A DNA stretch of 64,000 nucleotides from Nostoc commune NIES-4072 (GTDB lineage Bacteria > Cyanobacteriota > Cyanobacteriia > Cyanobacteriales > Nostocaceae): the NCBI RefSeq assembly GCF_003113895.1, contig NZ_BDUD01000001.1, forward strand, positions 7,010,559 to 7,074,558, in the 5' to 3' direction. The first letter of the stretch is position 1; each line of letters starts with the position of its first letter. Shown piece by piece: positions 8,718 to 18,649 of the stretch. A program made the position numbers and the translations under genes. Below the pieces are notes generated by a model. The model saw only the letters and a program-made list of their open reading frames with translations, had not been told where the DNA came from and did no database searches.

Positions 8718-9611
8718 ATGCCATTACAAGAGTTTATTCCAGTGAAATTGCCTCTTCAGCTATGCGTTGTAGCATTTAGTCTTACAGCTACCGCTACACC
8801 CTTAATAGCTCAAACTCCTAACCCCAGACAGAATCAAGTTCACACTGAATCCCAAGGAGATAACAAACCTTCCTTTTTGCCGAAAATCCTTAGTGATATT
8901 AAGATTAAGCGTCAACCTCTGAAATCTAGCCTGTTATACGAAGGTATGACTCAAGCTGAGGTAGAAAAGGTAATGGGAAAACCAACTGATATTAAGGTGT
9001 TTTCCAATTCAGATTTGCACATTCAAATCCTGAATTATCGCCAAGAGCCAGTTATCACTAAAGTCTCAATAATTGATGGTTATTTATCAGGTATTGCTTG
9101 CGAAGTCAAAACCATAACTACTAATGATGTTCCTGCTTTTGCTCAGGGCATTAAAATTGGCATGAGTCGTCAAGAGGTTCTGAAATTAATGGGTGAGCCT
9201 TTGTCTGAGCAACGTAATGACATTTCTATTTACAAACTTGAGCGACTCACATACGCAAAAGATGGTCAACTACCAGTAAATATAATTCTCACAGATGGCC
9301 GGGTGGAGGCTATGAATGTCGGATTGGAAACTCCAGTCAAAATTCTGGGAGTAATATTGCCAGCAGAACCAGCCATGCCAAAAAGCGGGTCTGTCTCCCA
9401 ACGTATCCGAGTTGGCATGAACCCGCAGCAGGTGATATCGATTTATGGTCAGCCTACTTTTCTACAACCTTCAGTGTTTAAGCAACAGAAGGTTGTAGAC
9501 TTTGTGTACGCTACGCTCAATACAGATGCTTCTACTAGATTTACATTTATCGATGATGTGCTGACACGTTTCTCTTTTATTCCTCAAGCAAATTTATATC
9601 GTTCTAAGTAG
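8718..9611 (+). CDS. Secreted protein with three BamE/SmpA-like repeats
   Basis: 297 residues. A signal peptide (LCVVAFSLTATATPLIAQ) ends near residue 34. Three repeats follow, each with the pattern G-M-x3-x-V-x3-hydrophobic-G-x-P: YEGMTQAEVEKVMGKPT (about 76-92), IGMSRQEVLKLMGEP (about 152-166) and VGMNPQQVISIYGQP (about 232-246). This is the helix-turn seen in the BamE/SmpA (OmlA) fold, where small periplasmic lipoproteins assist outer-membrane protein assembly. Here there is no lipobox cysteine and the domain is tripled, so function may differ. Ends in a convergent arrangement with the giant kinase gene. Confidence 0.65.
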   Translation: MPLQEFIPVKLPLQLCVVAFSLTATATPLIAQTPNPRQNQVHTESQGDNKPSFLPKILSDIKIKRQPLKSSLLYEGMTQAEVEKVMGKPTDIKVFSNSDLHIQILNYRQEPVITKVSIIDGYLSGIACEVKTITTNDVPAFAQGIKIGMSRQEVLKLMGEPLSEQRNDISIYKLERLTYAKDGQLPVNIILTDGRVEAMNVGLETPVKILGVILPAEPAMPKSGSVSQRIRVGMNPQQVISIYGQPTFLQPSVFKQQKVVDFVYATLNTDASTRFTFIDDVLTRFSFIPQANLYRSK

Positions 9612-9648
9612 TGTGGCGCGAGTAGCAAATTAATTACTCAATTGTTTG

Positions 9649-9677
9649 TAGTTGGGGCTTTGCTAAAGCACCAACTA
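9649..9677. terminator. Hairpin between convergent genes
   Basis: TAGTTGG..GCTTT-gct-AAAGC..CCAACTA stem lies between the BamE-repeat gene (plus) and the giant kinase (minus) and may terminate both; no long U-tract. Confidence 0.55.
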
Positions 9678-9755
9678 TGAACCGATGAAATTAATCCTGC
9701 TGCCTTAAAGCGCGTAACTTTCCATCATCAAAAGTTGCCAAGAACGTTAAAGACC

Positions 9756-12700
9756 TTAGACATCAGTAGCAAAGTTCTTGCTGATTTCCTGGTAAACTGG
9801 AATGCGGATTTGAAACTCCGCTCCCTCGCCGGGTTCTGAGGTGCAAGAGAGTGAACCACCATGTTTTTCAGTGACGATTTGGTAGCTAATTGACAAACCC
9901 ATACCTGTGCCTTTGCCCACAGGTTTTGTAGTGAAGAAAGGATCAAATAGACGTTGCCGAACGGACTCTGGTATACCTAGACCATTGTCTGCAATCCGAA
10001 TTTCGACTTGATGAGCATCAATTTGTTCAGTGTAAATAGTAATAGTTGGAGTTGTTATTTGTCCTTGATTGTCTGCTAATGACTCTTCTAAAGCATCGAT
10101 CGCATTGCTCAACACATTCATAAACACTTGATTTAGCTGTCCTGCATAGCATTCCACTTGGGGCAAGTTGCCATAGTGTTTAATCAACTCGATACCGACA
10201 CGATCTGACTTTGCTTTGAGGCGATGTTGCAGAATCATGATAGTACTGTCAATTCCCTCATGAATATTAACGGCTTTAATCTCGGCTTCGTCCATACGTG
10301 AAAAGGTTCGTAGGGAAGCGACAATTTGCCGAATTCGGTCTGCTCCAACCCGCATGGAAGACAGTAGCTTAGGCAGGTCTTCCAGCAGGAAATTTAAATC
10401 GATCGCCTCCGCTTCTTGCTGAATCTCTGGATGGGGAGATGGGTAATGTTTCTGGTAAAGTTCCAGCAATCCCAGCACATCTTGAGTGTAGCCGTTGGCA
10501 TGAGTTAGGTTGCCAAAGATAAAATTGACTGGATTGTTGATTTCGTGGGCAACGCCAGCTACTAGTTGCCCTAAGCTTGACATTTTCTCAGTTTGCACAA
10601 GATGAGCCTGAGTTTGTTGCAATTTATGCAAAGATTTTTCGAGTTGCTCCGCTTTTTCTCGCTCTCGCCTTTCGGATGCTTGCAAAGCTTCATTATTAGC
10701 TTCGAGTTCTTGTGATTTTGCTTCCAGTTGTTCTGAGTAAGCTTGCAGATTGGTGTAGAGACGGGCGTTGTCGATCGCAATCGAAATTTGTGCTATCAAC
10801 AAACTCAGCACATTTACCCGTTCTGGGGTAAACGCATCAGAAATGAGATTATTTTCCAGATAAAGAATACCAGTAAACTTGCCAGAGTGAATCAATGGTA
10901 AACACAAAATGGACTTAGATTGGTAAGTGGTGATATAAGCATCAGCAGCAAAACGAGAGTCTTTAACAGCATTACCTAAAACCAGATTCTTTCTGGTTCT
11001 TTCGACATAATTGAATAAGGCAACTGGGAGTAAGGGTGAATCAGTTTTATCTTCTGCGTTAACAACAACACTAACCTCCTTACCTACAACTATTCCCGTT
11101 GCTTCTAGCATCCATTTATTCTTGTGTTTAGCAATAAAGTAACCTTGTTGAGCGCCAGCATTTTCGATGACATTTTTCAGCAATTTTTCGAGCAAGCGAC
11201 TCAGCACCATTTCTTCTGACAAGACTTGTGAAGCTTTCATCACCGTGATCAAGTCGAGAATTTGACCGCCTGCGGTAGTCGTAGAGCTTGTTTGAATAGT
11301 TTGCAGGTAATTCGTTTCTAGTTTTTCTGTATTTGATTGCACAATCAATTGGGGATAGCGTGCTTCTAAATCTTTGACTTTAGCGATCGCTCCCCAATTG
11401 CCATAGGCGTAGTAAGCATTTGTCATGTAGGTGCGGGCGATCGCTTCTTTACCCCATGACAAATAGAATTTGGCAGCGAGTTCGTGAGCAAGTGCTTCTT
11501 CGTTGATGTACTCGTTTTCTTTGGCAAGTGCGATCGCGCGATCGTACATCTCGATGGCTTCGATTTTTTCCCCTGAAACACGATGCCGTTCTGCCTCTAC
11601 TAGATAAAATTTGTGTAAATGATTTATCGGGGCATGATGCGCCCATTTTTGCATTTTTTCTTGATTAGCTTGGACGCGATCGAGAATCGCCTTTTGCTCT
11701 GACTCTTGGCGATCGAAATACACTGCTAGCTGTACTAAAGAATCGTAAAAATGGAATAGAGGAACAACAGGCAATCCTATCACTGCGTCCAAATATTTCT
11801 CTGCTATAACAGTATTTTCAATCGCTTCTGAGTAATTTTCAAACCAGTAACTAAGTAAAAGTTTGTTCCAATATATGTAGGCAACTCCCAATCTGTCGTT
11901 CGCTTGCTCGTGCAATTGAAACCCAATCTGCTCATCGCAGGCTTCACCCTTTAGAAGGCAGGGATTTTCACTTTTTCCGAGCAGATTTAATGTAGCCTGC
12001 CGATAGGTTTCTAGATAATGAAGCGGTGTTTCTTGCTTGATTTTATGAATAGCATCTCTATTGATTGCCATCTCTTTTTCAAGGACAGTCAGTTCTTTGC
12101 CGCTAAAGTAAGCGAGATAAGAGTACATTAGTAGACCATAAGCAGCAAATTCTAAATCACCTGTCTCTAGTCCGCTAGAGTAAACTGACACAAAAGGTTC
12201 TAAGGTTTCTCTCAGATGATCTTTCCAAGGTCGGATAAATGTATTTACTATCAGGAGTGTCTTGGCTTTGATTTCTTGAGCATTTAACTTTGACACTAGA
12301 GTTAAAGCCAATTGACCAAACTGATAACCTGAATCAATATCTCCTACAACTCCGCAAAGAAGAAGACCATAATTGGCATAAGCAAAGGGAGAGACAGAAG
12401 CATTACCATATTGAACGGATAAATTTACTTGTTTGCACACCGTCAATGGAACCAGTGCTGGCGCAGCCATGTATGCAGGAGCAAAGATACTTGACATCAG
12501 CCTCATGGCTGCTAATTTATAGCGATCGCTCATTTGAGACAGGTCAATTAAATCCTCAATTCGCTTTCCACTCAAAATTGCCGCAGTTTCCCCTAATGCC
12601 TGCCCAATATCTGATGGGTTAGGCTCTTGGGGAAACTCCACCCCTAAGAGCTTTAAAACTTTTAGTCCCGTATTAACTGCTTCTAGCAGCCTGTTTTGCC

Positions 12701-15254
12701 CTATGTAAGCTTGGATCTGGACTTCATAGACATTCACTTTGTCCAGCAGCGTTTTGGCGCAGTTTTGTACTATCTCGACGAACCTCTGCATTCCTTCAAA
12801 ATCACCGTTCAAAAAAGCTGCTTCTGCTGCTTCCTCATGCAGTGCTAATGTTAGGTCATACTGAGTGTGCCAACTATCTTCTGCTAACAATCCTAAACCA
12901 ACTTGCAAATATTTAACGGCAGAATCGTGTGCTGTAGCTGCTTTCGCTCTTTTACCTGCAATTAAATTGAGTTCAGCAAATTCATATTTTTCTGTTTCAA
13001 ATATCAGTAAATCAGCACCGTAATTGAGTTGATTAACTAAAGCAAATATATTTTCTTTGCGTTCTTCTGATGTAGTATTTAGCAGCAGTAATTGACCAAT
13101 TTTTAGATGTGTTGCTTTCTTCTGCTCATCGGGAATTAGAGAATACGCTGCTTGCTGCACTCGGTCATGTAAAAATTTGTAATCAACCTTGACATCAGTT
13201 AAGGTAACGCTGCCTGAATTCTCCTGATTAAATGCTAAGGGAATTTTGTAATCCTGATTTAATGGCAGAATTAACCCAGCTTGCAGGGCTGACCACAATT
13301 GCGCCGCAGTCGTTAAAGAAGATGCTTCGTTAACGATCGCTAATACATCCAGATTGAACGTGTTGCCAATACAAGCAGCTAGTTTAAGTACTTCTTGCGT
13401 TTCTAGAGACAGTTTACGAATATTTCTCGCCGTCAGTTCAACTACATTTAGGTCAGTAAGACCGATCGCTTGAATATGTTGGATATTCCACTGCCATACT
13501 CCTGAATGGAACTCATACGTTAACAAGTCTTCTTGATGTAGAGTTTTCAGCAGTTGTGTTAAGAAGAAAGGGTTTCCTCCAGTTTTGTGGAATAGTAATT
13601 CTGCTAGTGGCTTGCTGGCTTCTGTGTCATTCAACGTATCGCTAATTAACGTTTCCACATCCGTTAACTGCAATGGTGACAAGACGATGTTATCTACCAC
13701 TGCACCAGAAGATTGAATCTTGTCCAAACTCATCATAAGCGGATGGGTGGGCGATACTTCATTATCCCGATACGCGCCGACTAACAATAAATATTTGCGC
13801 TCGCTATCTGTCATCAATAGCTCAATTAAGTTCAGCGATGCCGAATCTGCCCACTGCAAATCATCGAGAAACACAACCAAAGGATGGTCTTGGCTTGTGA
13901 ATACGCCAATGAATTGCCCAAAAACGCGATTGAAACGATTTTGAGATTCAGCCGTACCCAGTTGTGTTACGGGTGGCACAGTTCCAATAATTAGTTCGAC
14001 TTCGGGAATCACATCAATAATGACTTGCCCATTCTCTGCTAATGCAGTTAGAAGTTTCTCTTTCCAAATTTGGATTTGAGCTTCGCTTTCGGTAAGTAAT
14101 TGCCCAATCAAGGATTGGAATGCTTGAATCAAGGATGCATAAGGAATATTGCGCTTGAACTGGTCAAACTTGCCTGCAATGAAATAACCCCTTGCTCCCA
14201 CAATCGGTTTATGAACTTCATTGACAACACTCGTCTTTCCAATTCCTGAATAACCAGAGACGAGCATGAGTTCGCTGCTACCACCTGCCACACGCTTAAA
14301 TGCAGCCATCAATGTTGCTACTTCTGCTTCGCGTCCGTATAGCTTTTGCGGAATCAAAAAATGCCCAGATTTGTCCTGTCTTCCCGGTACAAAGTTTTCA
14401 ATCTTTCCAGTCGTTTGAAGTTGAAACAAACATTCCTCTAAATCCGCTTTCAGTCCCCAGGCGCTTTGATACCGCTCCTCTGCTGTTTTCGCTAATAATT
14501 TAAAAATAACTGCACTAATCGCTTCTGGCACATCTTCCAAAACGCGACACACGGTTTCGCTACAAGGTGCGGGTGGTGTTTTGGCAATGTGAGAGTGAAT
14601 TAACTCCATCGGGTCAACAGCTTGAAAGGGCAAAATACCCGTCAGCATTTCATATAAAGTCACACCCAGCGAATAAAAGTCGGTGCGATAGTCAACCGCC
14701 CGATTCATTCTGCCGGTCTGCTCAGGTGACATATACGCAAGCGTACCTTCGAGCAAATTAGGATTGCTCAAGGTGGGATTTTCTTTATCAAGGCGCGAGG
14801 AGATACTGAAGTCAATTAGTTTGGCTTCCCCAGAATCGGGGTCAATTAAAATATTGTGCGGTTTAATATCTTTATGAATAATCTGTTGGGCGTGCAGTTC
14901 TCCTAAAATTTGTGCTAGGTTAATCCCCACCTTGAGGAAAGTAATTAAGGTGGTTGTTTGAGTTGCAATCAGTTCTTGGAGCAAGCAACCTGGAATATCT
15001 TCCAAAACCAAAGCCAGTCCATGCTGATAATTCTTTAACTCATAGGCTTTAACAATGCCAGGAATTTGCAGAGGCTCAATAATTTGATATTCGTGGCGCA
15101 GTCGAGCTATGTCTTCTAAGAGTGGATGTTCGCACAGGAGAGTTTTGACAATGACAGAGACGTTATCGGTTTCTCGCCGTCCCCGATAAATGACAGTTTT
15201 ACTACCAGAGTGAAGAGTTTCGAGGAGTTGATAACCAGATAAAGTAGCTGTCAT
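9756..15254 (-). CDS. Giant Ser/Thr kinase - AAA ATPase - GAF - histidine kinase
   Basis: 1832 residues. An N-terminal protein kinase domain (about 8-275) has Lys37, HKDIKPHN with catalytic Asp129 and Asn134, and IDFSISS where the usual DFG is DFS; the GxGxxG loop is degenerate. A P-loop ATPase follows (SGYSGIGKTS at about 333-342) with hydrophobic-DD at FLDDLQW, then a long helical TPR-like region. A GAF domain sits at about 1390-1535, a coiled coil rich in Glu/Gln (about 1535-1560), and a histidine kinase core with GVAHEINNP (His1570), the N box SNAIDAL and G boxes DNGLGIP and GKGTGMGLS. This matches the large dual kinases of heterocystous cyanobacteria and of PknK-like regulators. No response regulator is adjacent. 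The stimulus is unknown. Monocistronic. Confidence 0.9.
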   Translation of the reverse strand: MTATLSGYQLLETLHSGSKTVIYRGRRETDNVSVIVKTLLCEHPLLEDIARLRHEYQIIEPLQIPGIVKAYELKNYQHGLALVLEDIPGCLLQELIATQTTTLITFLKVGINLAQILGELHAQQIIHKDIKPHNILIDPDSGEAKLIDFSISSRLDKENPTLSNPNLLEGTLAYMSPEQTGRMNRAVDYRTDFYSLGVTLYEMLTGILPFQAVDPMELIHSHIAKTPPAPCSETVCRVLEDVPEAISAVIFKLLAKTAEERYQSAWGLKADLEECLFQLQTTGKIENFVPGRQDKSGHFLIPQKLYGREAEVATLMAAFKRVAGGSSELMLVSGYSGIGKTSVVNEVHKPIVGARGYFIAGKFDQFKRNIPYASLIQAFQSLIGQLLTESEAQIQIWKEKLLTALAENGQVIIDVIPEVELIIGTVPPVTQLGTAESQNRFNRVFGQFIGVFTSQDHPLVVFLDDLQWADSASLNLIELLMTDSERKYLLLVGAYRDNEVSPTHPLMMSLDKIQSSGAVVDNIVLSPLQLTDVETLISDTLNDTEASKPLAELLFHKTGGNPFFLTQLLKTLHQEDLLTYEFHSGVWQWNIQHIQAIGLTDLNVVELTARNIRKLSLETQEVLKLAACIGNTFNLDVLAIVNEASSLTTAAQLWSALQAGLILPLNQDYKIPLAFNQENSGSVTLTDVKVDYKFLHDRVQQAAYSLIPDEQKKATHLKIGQLLLLNTTSEERKENIFALVNQLNYGADLLIFETEKYEFAELNLIAGKRAKAATAHDSAVKYLQVGLGLLAEDSWHTQYDLTLALHEEAAEAAFLNGDFEGMQRFVEIVQNCAKTLLDKVNVYEVQIQAYIGQNRLLEAVNTGLKVLKLLGVEFPQEPNPSDIGQALGETAAILSGKRIEDLIDLSQMSDRYKLAAMRLMSSIFAPAYMAAPALVPLTVCKQVNLSVQYGNASVSPFAYANYGLLLCGVVGDIDSGYQFGQLALTLVSKLNAQEIKAKTLLIVNTFIRPWKDHLRETLEPFVSVYSSGLETGDLEFAAYGLLMYSYLAYFSGKELTVLEKEMAINRDAIHKIKQETPLHYLETYRQATLNLLGKSENPCLLKGEACDEQIGFQLHEQANDRLGVAYIYWNKLLLSYWFENYSEAIENTVIAEKYLDAVIGLPVVPLFHFYDSLVQLAVYFDRQESEQKAILDRVQANQEKMQKWAHHAPINHLHKFYLVEAERHRVSGEKIEAIEMYDRAIALAKENEYINEEALAHELAAKFYLSWGKEAIARTYMTNAYYAYGNWGAIAKVKDLEARYPQLIVQSNTEKLETNYLQTIQTSSTTTAGGQILDLITVMKASQVLSEEMVLSRLLEKLLKNVIENAGAQQGYFIAKHKNKWMLEATGIVVGKEVSVVVNAEDKTDSPLLPVALFNYVERTRKNLVLGNAVKDSRFAADAYITTYQSKSILCLPLIHSGKFTGILYLENNLISDAFTPERVNVLSLLIAQISIAIDNARLYTNLQAYSEQLEAKSQELEANNEALQASERREREKAEQLEKSLHKLQQTQAHLVQTEKMSSLGQLVAGVAHEINNPVNFIFGNLTHANGYTQDVLGLLELYQKHYPSPHPEIQQEAEAIDLNFLLEDLPKLLSSMRVGADRIRQIVASLRTFSRMDEAEIKAVNIHEGIDSTIMILQHRLKAKSDRVGIELIKHYGNLPQVECYAGQLNQVFMNVLSNAIDALEESLADNQGQITTPTITIYTEQIDAHQVEIRIADNGLGIPESVRQRLFDPFFTTKPVGKGTGMGLSISYQIVTEKHGGSLSCTSEPGEGAEFQIRIPVYQEISKNFATDV

Positions 15255-15473
15255 TGTTTTTTATTCTTGCAATATTAAGCATACTTACTATGCCCATCCA
15301 AGTTTAGCGTTGTAACATTTGTGACAAAACTCAGTATAGTTTTACGATATGTTACAAAGATAACTCTTAAGTGAGATTGTCTTGGGGATGTTGGTTGATT
15401 GACAGTATAGACATTTTGGTTTTCCACCCTAGCGAATTTGCTCAAGTAGAGTAAGGCATTCTTTGTGATTTCG

Positions 15474-15513
15474 TGACATGGTTATTCTCAGAACTCTGAG
15501 AATAACCATGTCA
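15474..15513. repeat. Perfect 40-bp palindrome upstream of the giant kinase gene
   Basis: Two arms of 19 bases, perfectly complementary, with a two-base centre (AC); left arm begins TGACATGGTTATTC. It lies 220 bp upstream of the kinase start and 107 bp downstream of the DUF4058 stop, in the 15255-15619 gap, where nothing else is apparent. No U-tract on either strand, so it is not a standard terminator. Confidence 0.8.
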
Positions 15514-15619
15514 AAAATTACTCTTTAATTTTCTAGCAATATGTATCAATCGTTAAGGAAAAACTTAAGGTAATATTGCGATCGCATAAGTATATGCTTA
15601 GAATTCACAGTATTTTGAG

Positions 15620-16503
15620 TTACCGTAAACCCTTATGCTGCAACAGTGCATCTGCCCAAGCTGCATCTGCTTCTGATAACGCTGGTACTGGTTGTTGACT
15701 ATAATCTACTACCAAATCATAGCCGTAGATATCATATACCTCATTTAACAATGTCTGCAAATCTATAACTGGTTCCGTATCTCCAGAACGCAAAGGCAGG
15801 GGAAAAGCTGGAATTATATCTGGTAAATTAAAAGCATATAAGTCAGCATAAGGACGGCGATCGCCACGACAAACTAAAAGTCTATAATGACTCTGAATAT
15901 CATTACCCATCATTGGCATGGGGTCGCCTTTACGTAATAAATCAATTTCAACTAAATTAGTGCGACTAGCTAATACTTGTGCGCGTTTTTCCTCATAAAT
16001 CTGCCGTCCTTTTCCTATACGTTTATTCGTAGGAGATAAAATTTCAATAGTAGTAATTAATATCTCTGTCTCTACTTCTCGTACTTCTAAATATCCTTCC
16101 CTAATACTCACTGGCATTGGAATTTTGACTTTTATAGGTTCAGATGTCGGTGCGGCAACTACTACATTTGTAATCGTGGAGTCAGTTAGAGTCTGGCGAT
16201 TTTTGACTATTATAGGACTTACGCACACTCTACGAATTCTCGGCGCTCTTGGCGTCTTGGCGGTTCGAGAAATTAAGCTTTTTAGCAATTTTTGCGTAAG
16301 TCCTATATTACATCAGGAATACCAACAAGCAAGGAATTCTCGTCAGTTGTTTCATACATCCGCACTTCTACCGCAACTCGATATTTAGGGCGCAGTTGTG
16401 GAGATAAAAATCTGGCAATTTCACTAATGAGTAAATGATGTAATCCTGGAAATAATTCAGGATGTTCTAAATAAGGGTTCATTCCAGGAAATATAGAAGG
16501 CAT
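15620..16503 (-). pseudogene. DUF4058-family gene interrupted by a MITE
   Basis: The N-terminal half starts at the ATG at 16503 (AGGAG upstream) with MPSIFPGMNPYLE, the hallmark of DUF4058, and runs to GIPDVI, where a TAG inside the inserted element stops it. The C-terminal half (VKNRQTLTDSTITNVV..., then TTIEILSPTNKRIGKGR) continues in another frame to 15620. Taking out 95 bp (the 93-bp element plus one TA) gives GIPDV-I-IVKNRQT in one frame, so the gene was intact before insertion. A TTG inside the element could start a downstream fragment but its first about 28 residues are element-encoded. The function of DUF4058 is not known. Confidence 0.85.
16211..16307. mobile_element. 93-bp MITE with TAGGACTTACGCA ends in the DUF4058 gene
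   Basis: Perfect terminal inverted repeats TAGGACTTACGCA (from 16213) and TGCGTAAGTCCTA (to 16305), each flanked by TA (16211-16212, 16306-16307), a duplicated target. No coding capacity. Precise removal restores the host frame, which fixes both boundaries and the target duplication. Confidence 0.9.
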
Positions 16504-16587
16504 TGATTTAACTCCTATTTTTAACCCAATCCTTTTTCCCGTAATGTGGTGTTCCACCAATAATTACGAACTAGTAATTAGTTCAAA

Positions 16588-16612
16588 ACAGCAGTTATCT
16601 AATAACTGCTGT
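16588..16612 (-). terminator. Hairpin terminator after ubiD
   Basis: Perfect 11-bp stem ACAGCAGTTAT/ATAACTGCTGT with a three-base loop, 14 bases after the ubiD stop on the minus strand, followed by a short T-rich stretch. Confidence 0.65.
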
Positions 16613-16625
16613 GATGAATAGCATA

Positions 16626-18134
16626 CTACTTCATATCGTAACCAAACAAATTTGGGTCTACTTCTCCTAACTGCAACTCTGCTAAACCATACTCCGCCCA
16701 TCGCCTTTCTACCATCGCCGCCACATCTGGATCAGATTCCAAAGGCGAACCCCATTCATGGTCTGTTTCCGGCGGAATCTTTGTAGTCGCATCAATTCCC
16801 ATGCGTCCACCTAAGCCAATCTTTTCACTGGCAAAATCCAAGGTATCAAAAGGTGTATTTGGCAGAATGAAGACATCCCGCACTGGATCAACTTTAGAAC
16901 TAATTGCCCACACAACTTGACGCGGATCGCGAATATTTATGTCTTTATCTACAACAATTACAAATTTGGTGTATGTAAATTGTGGTAAAGCACTCCAAAA
17001 TGCTAAAGCTGCCCGTCGCGCTTGTCCCGGATATGCTTTATCAATGGAAATAATCGCCGCTTTGTAACTCAAAGCTTCCATTGGTAGGAAGAAATCGACG
17101 ATTTCTGATACTTGTTGCCGCAGAATAGGCGTATAAATACGATTTAGTGCGATCGCCATCATCGCTTCTTCTTTAGGTGGACGACCGCTAAATGTTGTTA
17201 AGTAAATCGGATTTTTCCGGTGCGTCATACACTCAAAGCGGATTAACGGCGAATCCTCTACACCGCCGTAATAACCCATGTGGTCGCCAAAAGGCCCATC
17301 CGGTAAAACTTCTCCTGGTGTAATCGTCCCTTCCAAAACAAATTCTGAATCTGCGGGAACTTCCAAATCTACAGTTTTGCACTTCGCCAACTGCACACCA
17401 GAACCGCCGTAAAGTCCAGCAAACAGCCATTCTGATAAATCTACAGGGATGGGTGTAGCTGCTGCCATGATAATTAGAGGATCTACACCAAGTGCGATCG
17501 CAACTTCTAATTTCTTCCCACGTTCGGCCGCTTTTCGCAAATGCCTGGCCCCACCCCGCACCGATAACCAGTGAACCGTCATCGTATTCTTGGATTGCAG
17601 TTGCAAGCGATACACACCTACATTTGGAGTACCCGTCTCACAATCTTTGGTAATTACTAGTCCTAACGTGATAATCTTGCCAGCATCACCAATATAAGGA
17701 CGTATCAGGGGCAACTTGTTTAAATCTAAATCATTACCTTGAAGTACAACTTGCTGACAAGCAGGAAAAAAGTCACGCCCTGGTTTTGCTTTCAGCACAT
17801 CAAACAGCACTTTCCCAAAATCTATCGCTTGGGAAATCTTCTTCGGCGGTTTTGGCTGTTGCAGCATACTTAGTTTTTTCCCCAGAGTTTCCAACTCCTC
17901 TGGATGCTGCATATTCATCGCCCAGCAAATCCTTTCCACAGTTCCCATCAAATTCACCGCCACCGGGAAAGAAGCGCCTTTGACATTTTCAAACAACAAT
18001 CCTGGGCCACCTTTTTGTAGCATCCGGTTGGAAATCTCAGCAATTTCTAAATCTGGGTCAACTAAAGCTGAAATTCGCCGTAATTGTCCCTTATCTTCCA
18101 AAATTTTAATGAATCCCCGCAAGTCTCTTGCCAT
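16626..18134 (-). CDS. ubiD: UbiD-family decarboxylase
   Basis: 502 residues, the usual length. UbiD enzymes use prenylated FMN to decarboxylate aromatic or conjugated acids; in cyanobacteria this one is presumed to act on a prenylated hydroxybenzoate in quinone (plastoquinone) synthesis. Family motifs seen: MARDLRGFIKILEDKGQL at the N-terminus, GPGLLFENVKG, NVGVYRLQL, the PDGPFGDHMGYYGG segment with the conserved Asp/His and DHEWG near the end. Start at 18134. No ubiX-type flavin prenyltransferase is next to it. Monocistronic, followed by a hairpin. Confidence 0.92.
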   Translation of the reverse strand: MARDLRGFIKILEDKGQLRRISALVDPDLEIAEISNRMLQKGGPGLLFENVKGASFPVAVNLMGTVERICWAMNMQHPEELETLGKKLSMLQQPKPPKKISQAIDFGKVLFDVLKAKPGRDFFPACQQVVLQGNDLDLNKLPLIRPYIGDAGKIITLGLVITKDCETGTPNVGVYRLQLQSKNTMTVHWLSVRGGARHLRKAAERGKKLEVAIALGVDPLIIMAAATPIPVDLSEWLFAGLYGGSGVQLAKCKTVDLEVPADSEFVLEGTITPGEVLPDGPFGDHMGYYGGVEDSPLIRFECMTHRKNPIYLTTFSGRPPKEEAMMAIALNRIYTPILRQQVSEIVDFFLPMEALSYKAAIISIDKAYPGQARRAALAFWSALPQFTYTKFVIVVDKDINIRDPRQVVWAISSKVDPVRDVFILPNTPFDTLDFASEKIGLGGRMGIDATTKIPPETDHEWGSPLESDPDVAAMVERRWAEYGLAELQLGEVDPNLFGYDMK

Positions 18135-18529
18135 TGTTCTAATAAAGCTGATTATTTAAGAAGTGTGAAGCGCTTTCTTATATTATGGGGCATTAGGTAT
18201 TGGGCATTCAAAAGAGGACTTGGGGACAAGGGGAAACACTTGTTGCAAATTTTGATTTAAGTCCCCTTGTCCGCTTGTCTCCTCTGCTCACTCATCTCCC
18301 CATTTGGGGAATTGTTGGTTTAATTAGAAATTAACCTATTTAGTAACTTTTCTTAACTGTGTTTTCCAAAGTATTTAGTTATTGTATCTAGGGATATGCA
18401 ATTATTTTTTATAAATAAGCGCTAACCTAATCAAACATGGCCAGAATATACTATACCTTCCTGGCGGGTGGCCTTGTTATATGGCCCCTGCCGGATTTAT
18501 TTGTTACAAACTACGACTGTGCTTTGCTT
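18135..18529. other. Intergenic region with no recognisable gene
   Basis: AT-rich; carries GGGCATT-like heptamers near 18190 and a short GCCAG/CTGGC inverted repeat at about 18440-18465. Nothing coding is evident. Confidence 0.4.
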
Positions 18530-18649
18530 TTAAATTTTTCTAAATTCTGTATTCCAAAAACTATCACCAAAAGCAGTAGCTGCAATACCTACTAAACTGG
18601 CAAATTTTAAGAAATCACGTCGTCCTAGAAATCCATTAATTCGACTCAT
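18530..18649 (-). CDS. 39-aa ORF consisting of a twin-arginine signal peptide
   Basis: Starts ATG at 18649 and ends TAA at 18530. The residues GRRDFLKFASLVGIAATAFG form an almost ideal Tat signal (S/G-RR-x-FLK plus a mildly hydrophobic stretch), but only about ten residues follow before the stop. It may be the surviving 5' end of a lost Tat substrate gene, or a genuine small exported peptide. No Shine-Dalgarno sequence is obvious. Downstream sequence in all frames gives no continuation, so a recent single frameshift is unlikely. Isolated in a one-kilobase gap after ubiD. Confidence 0.5.
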   Translation of the reverse strand: MSRINGFLGRRDFLKFASLVGIAATAFGDSFWNTEFRKI

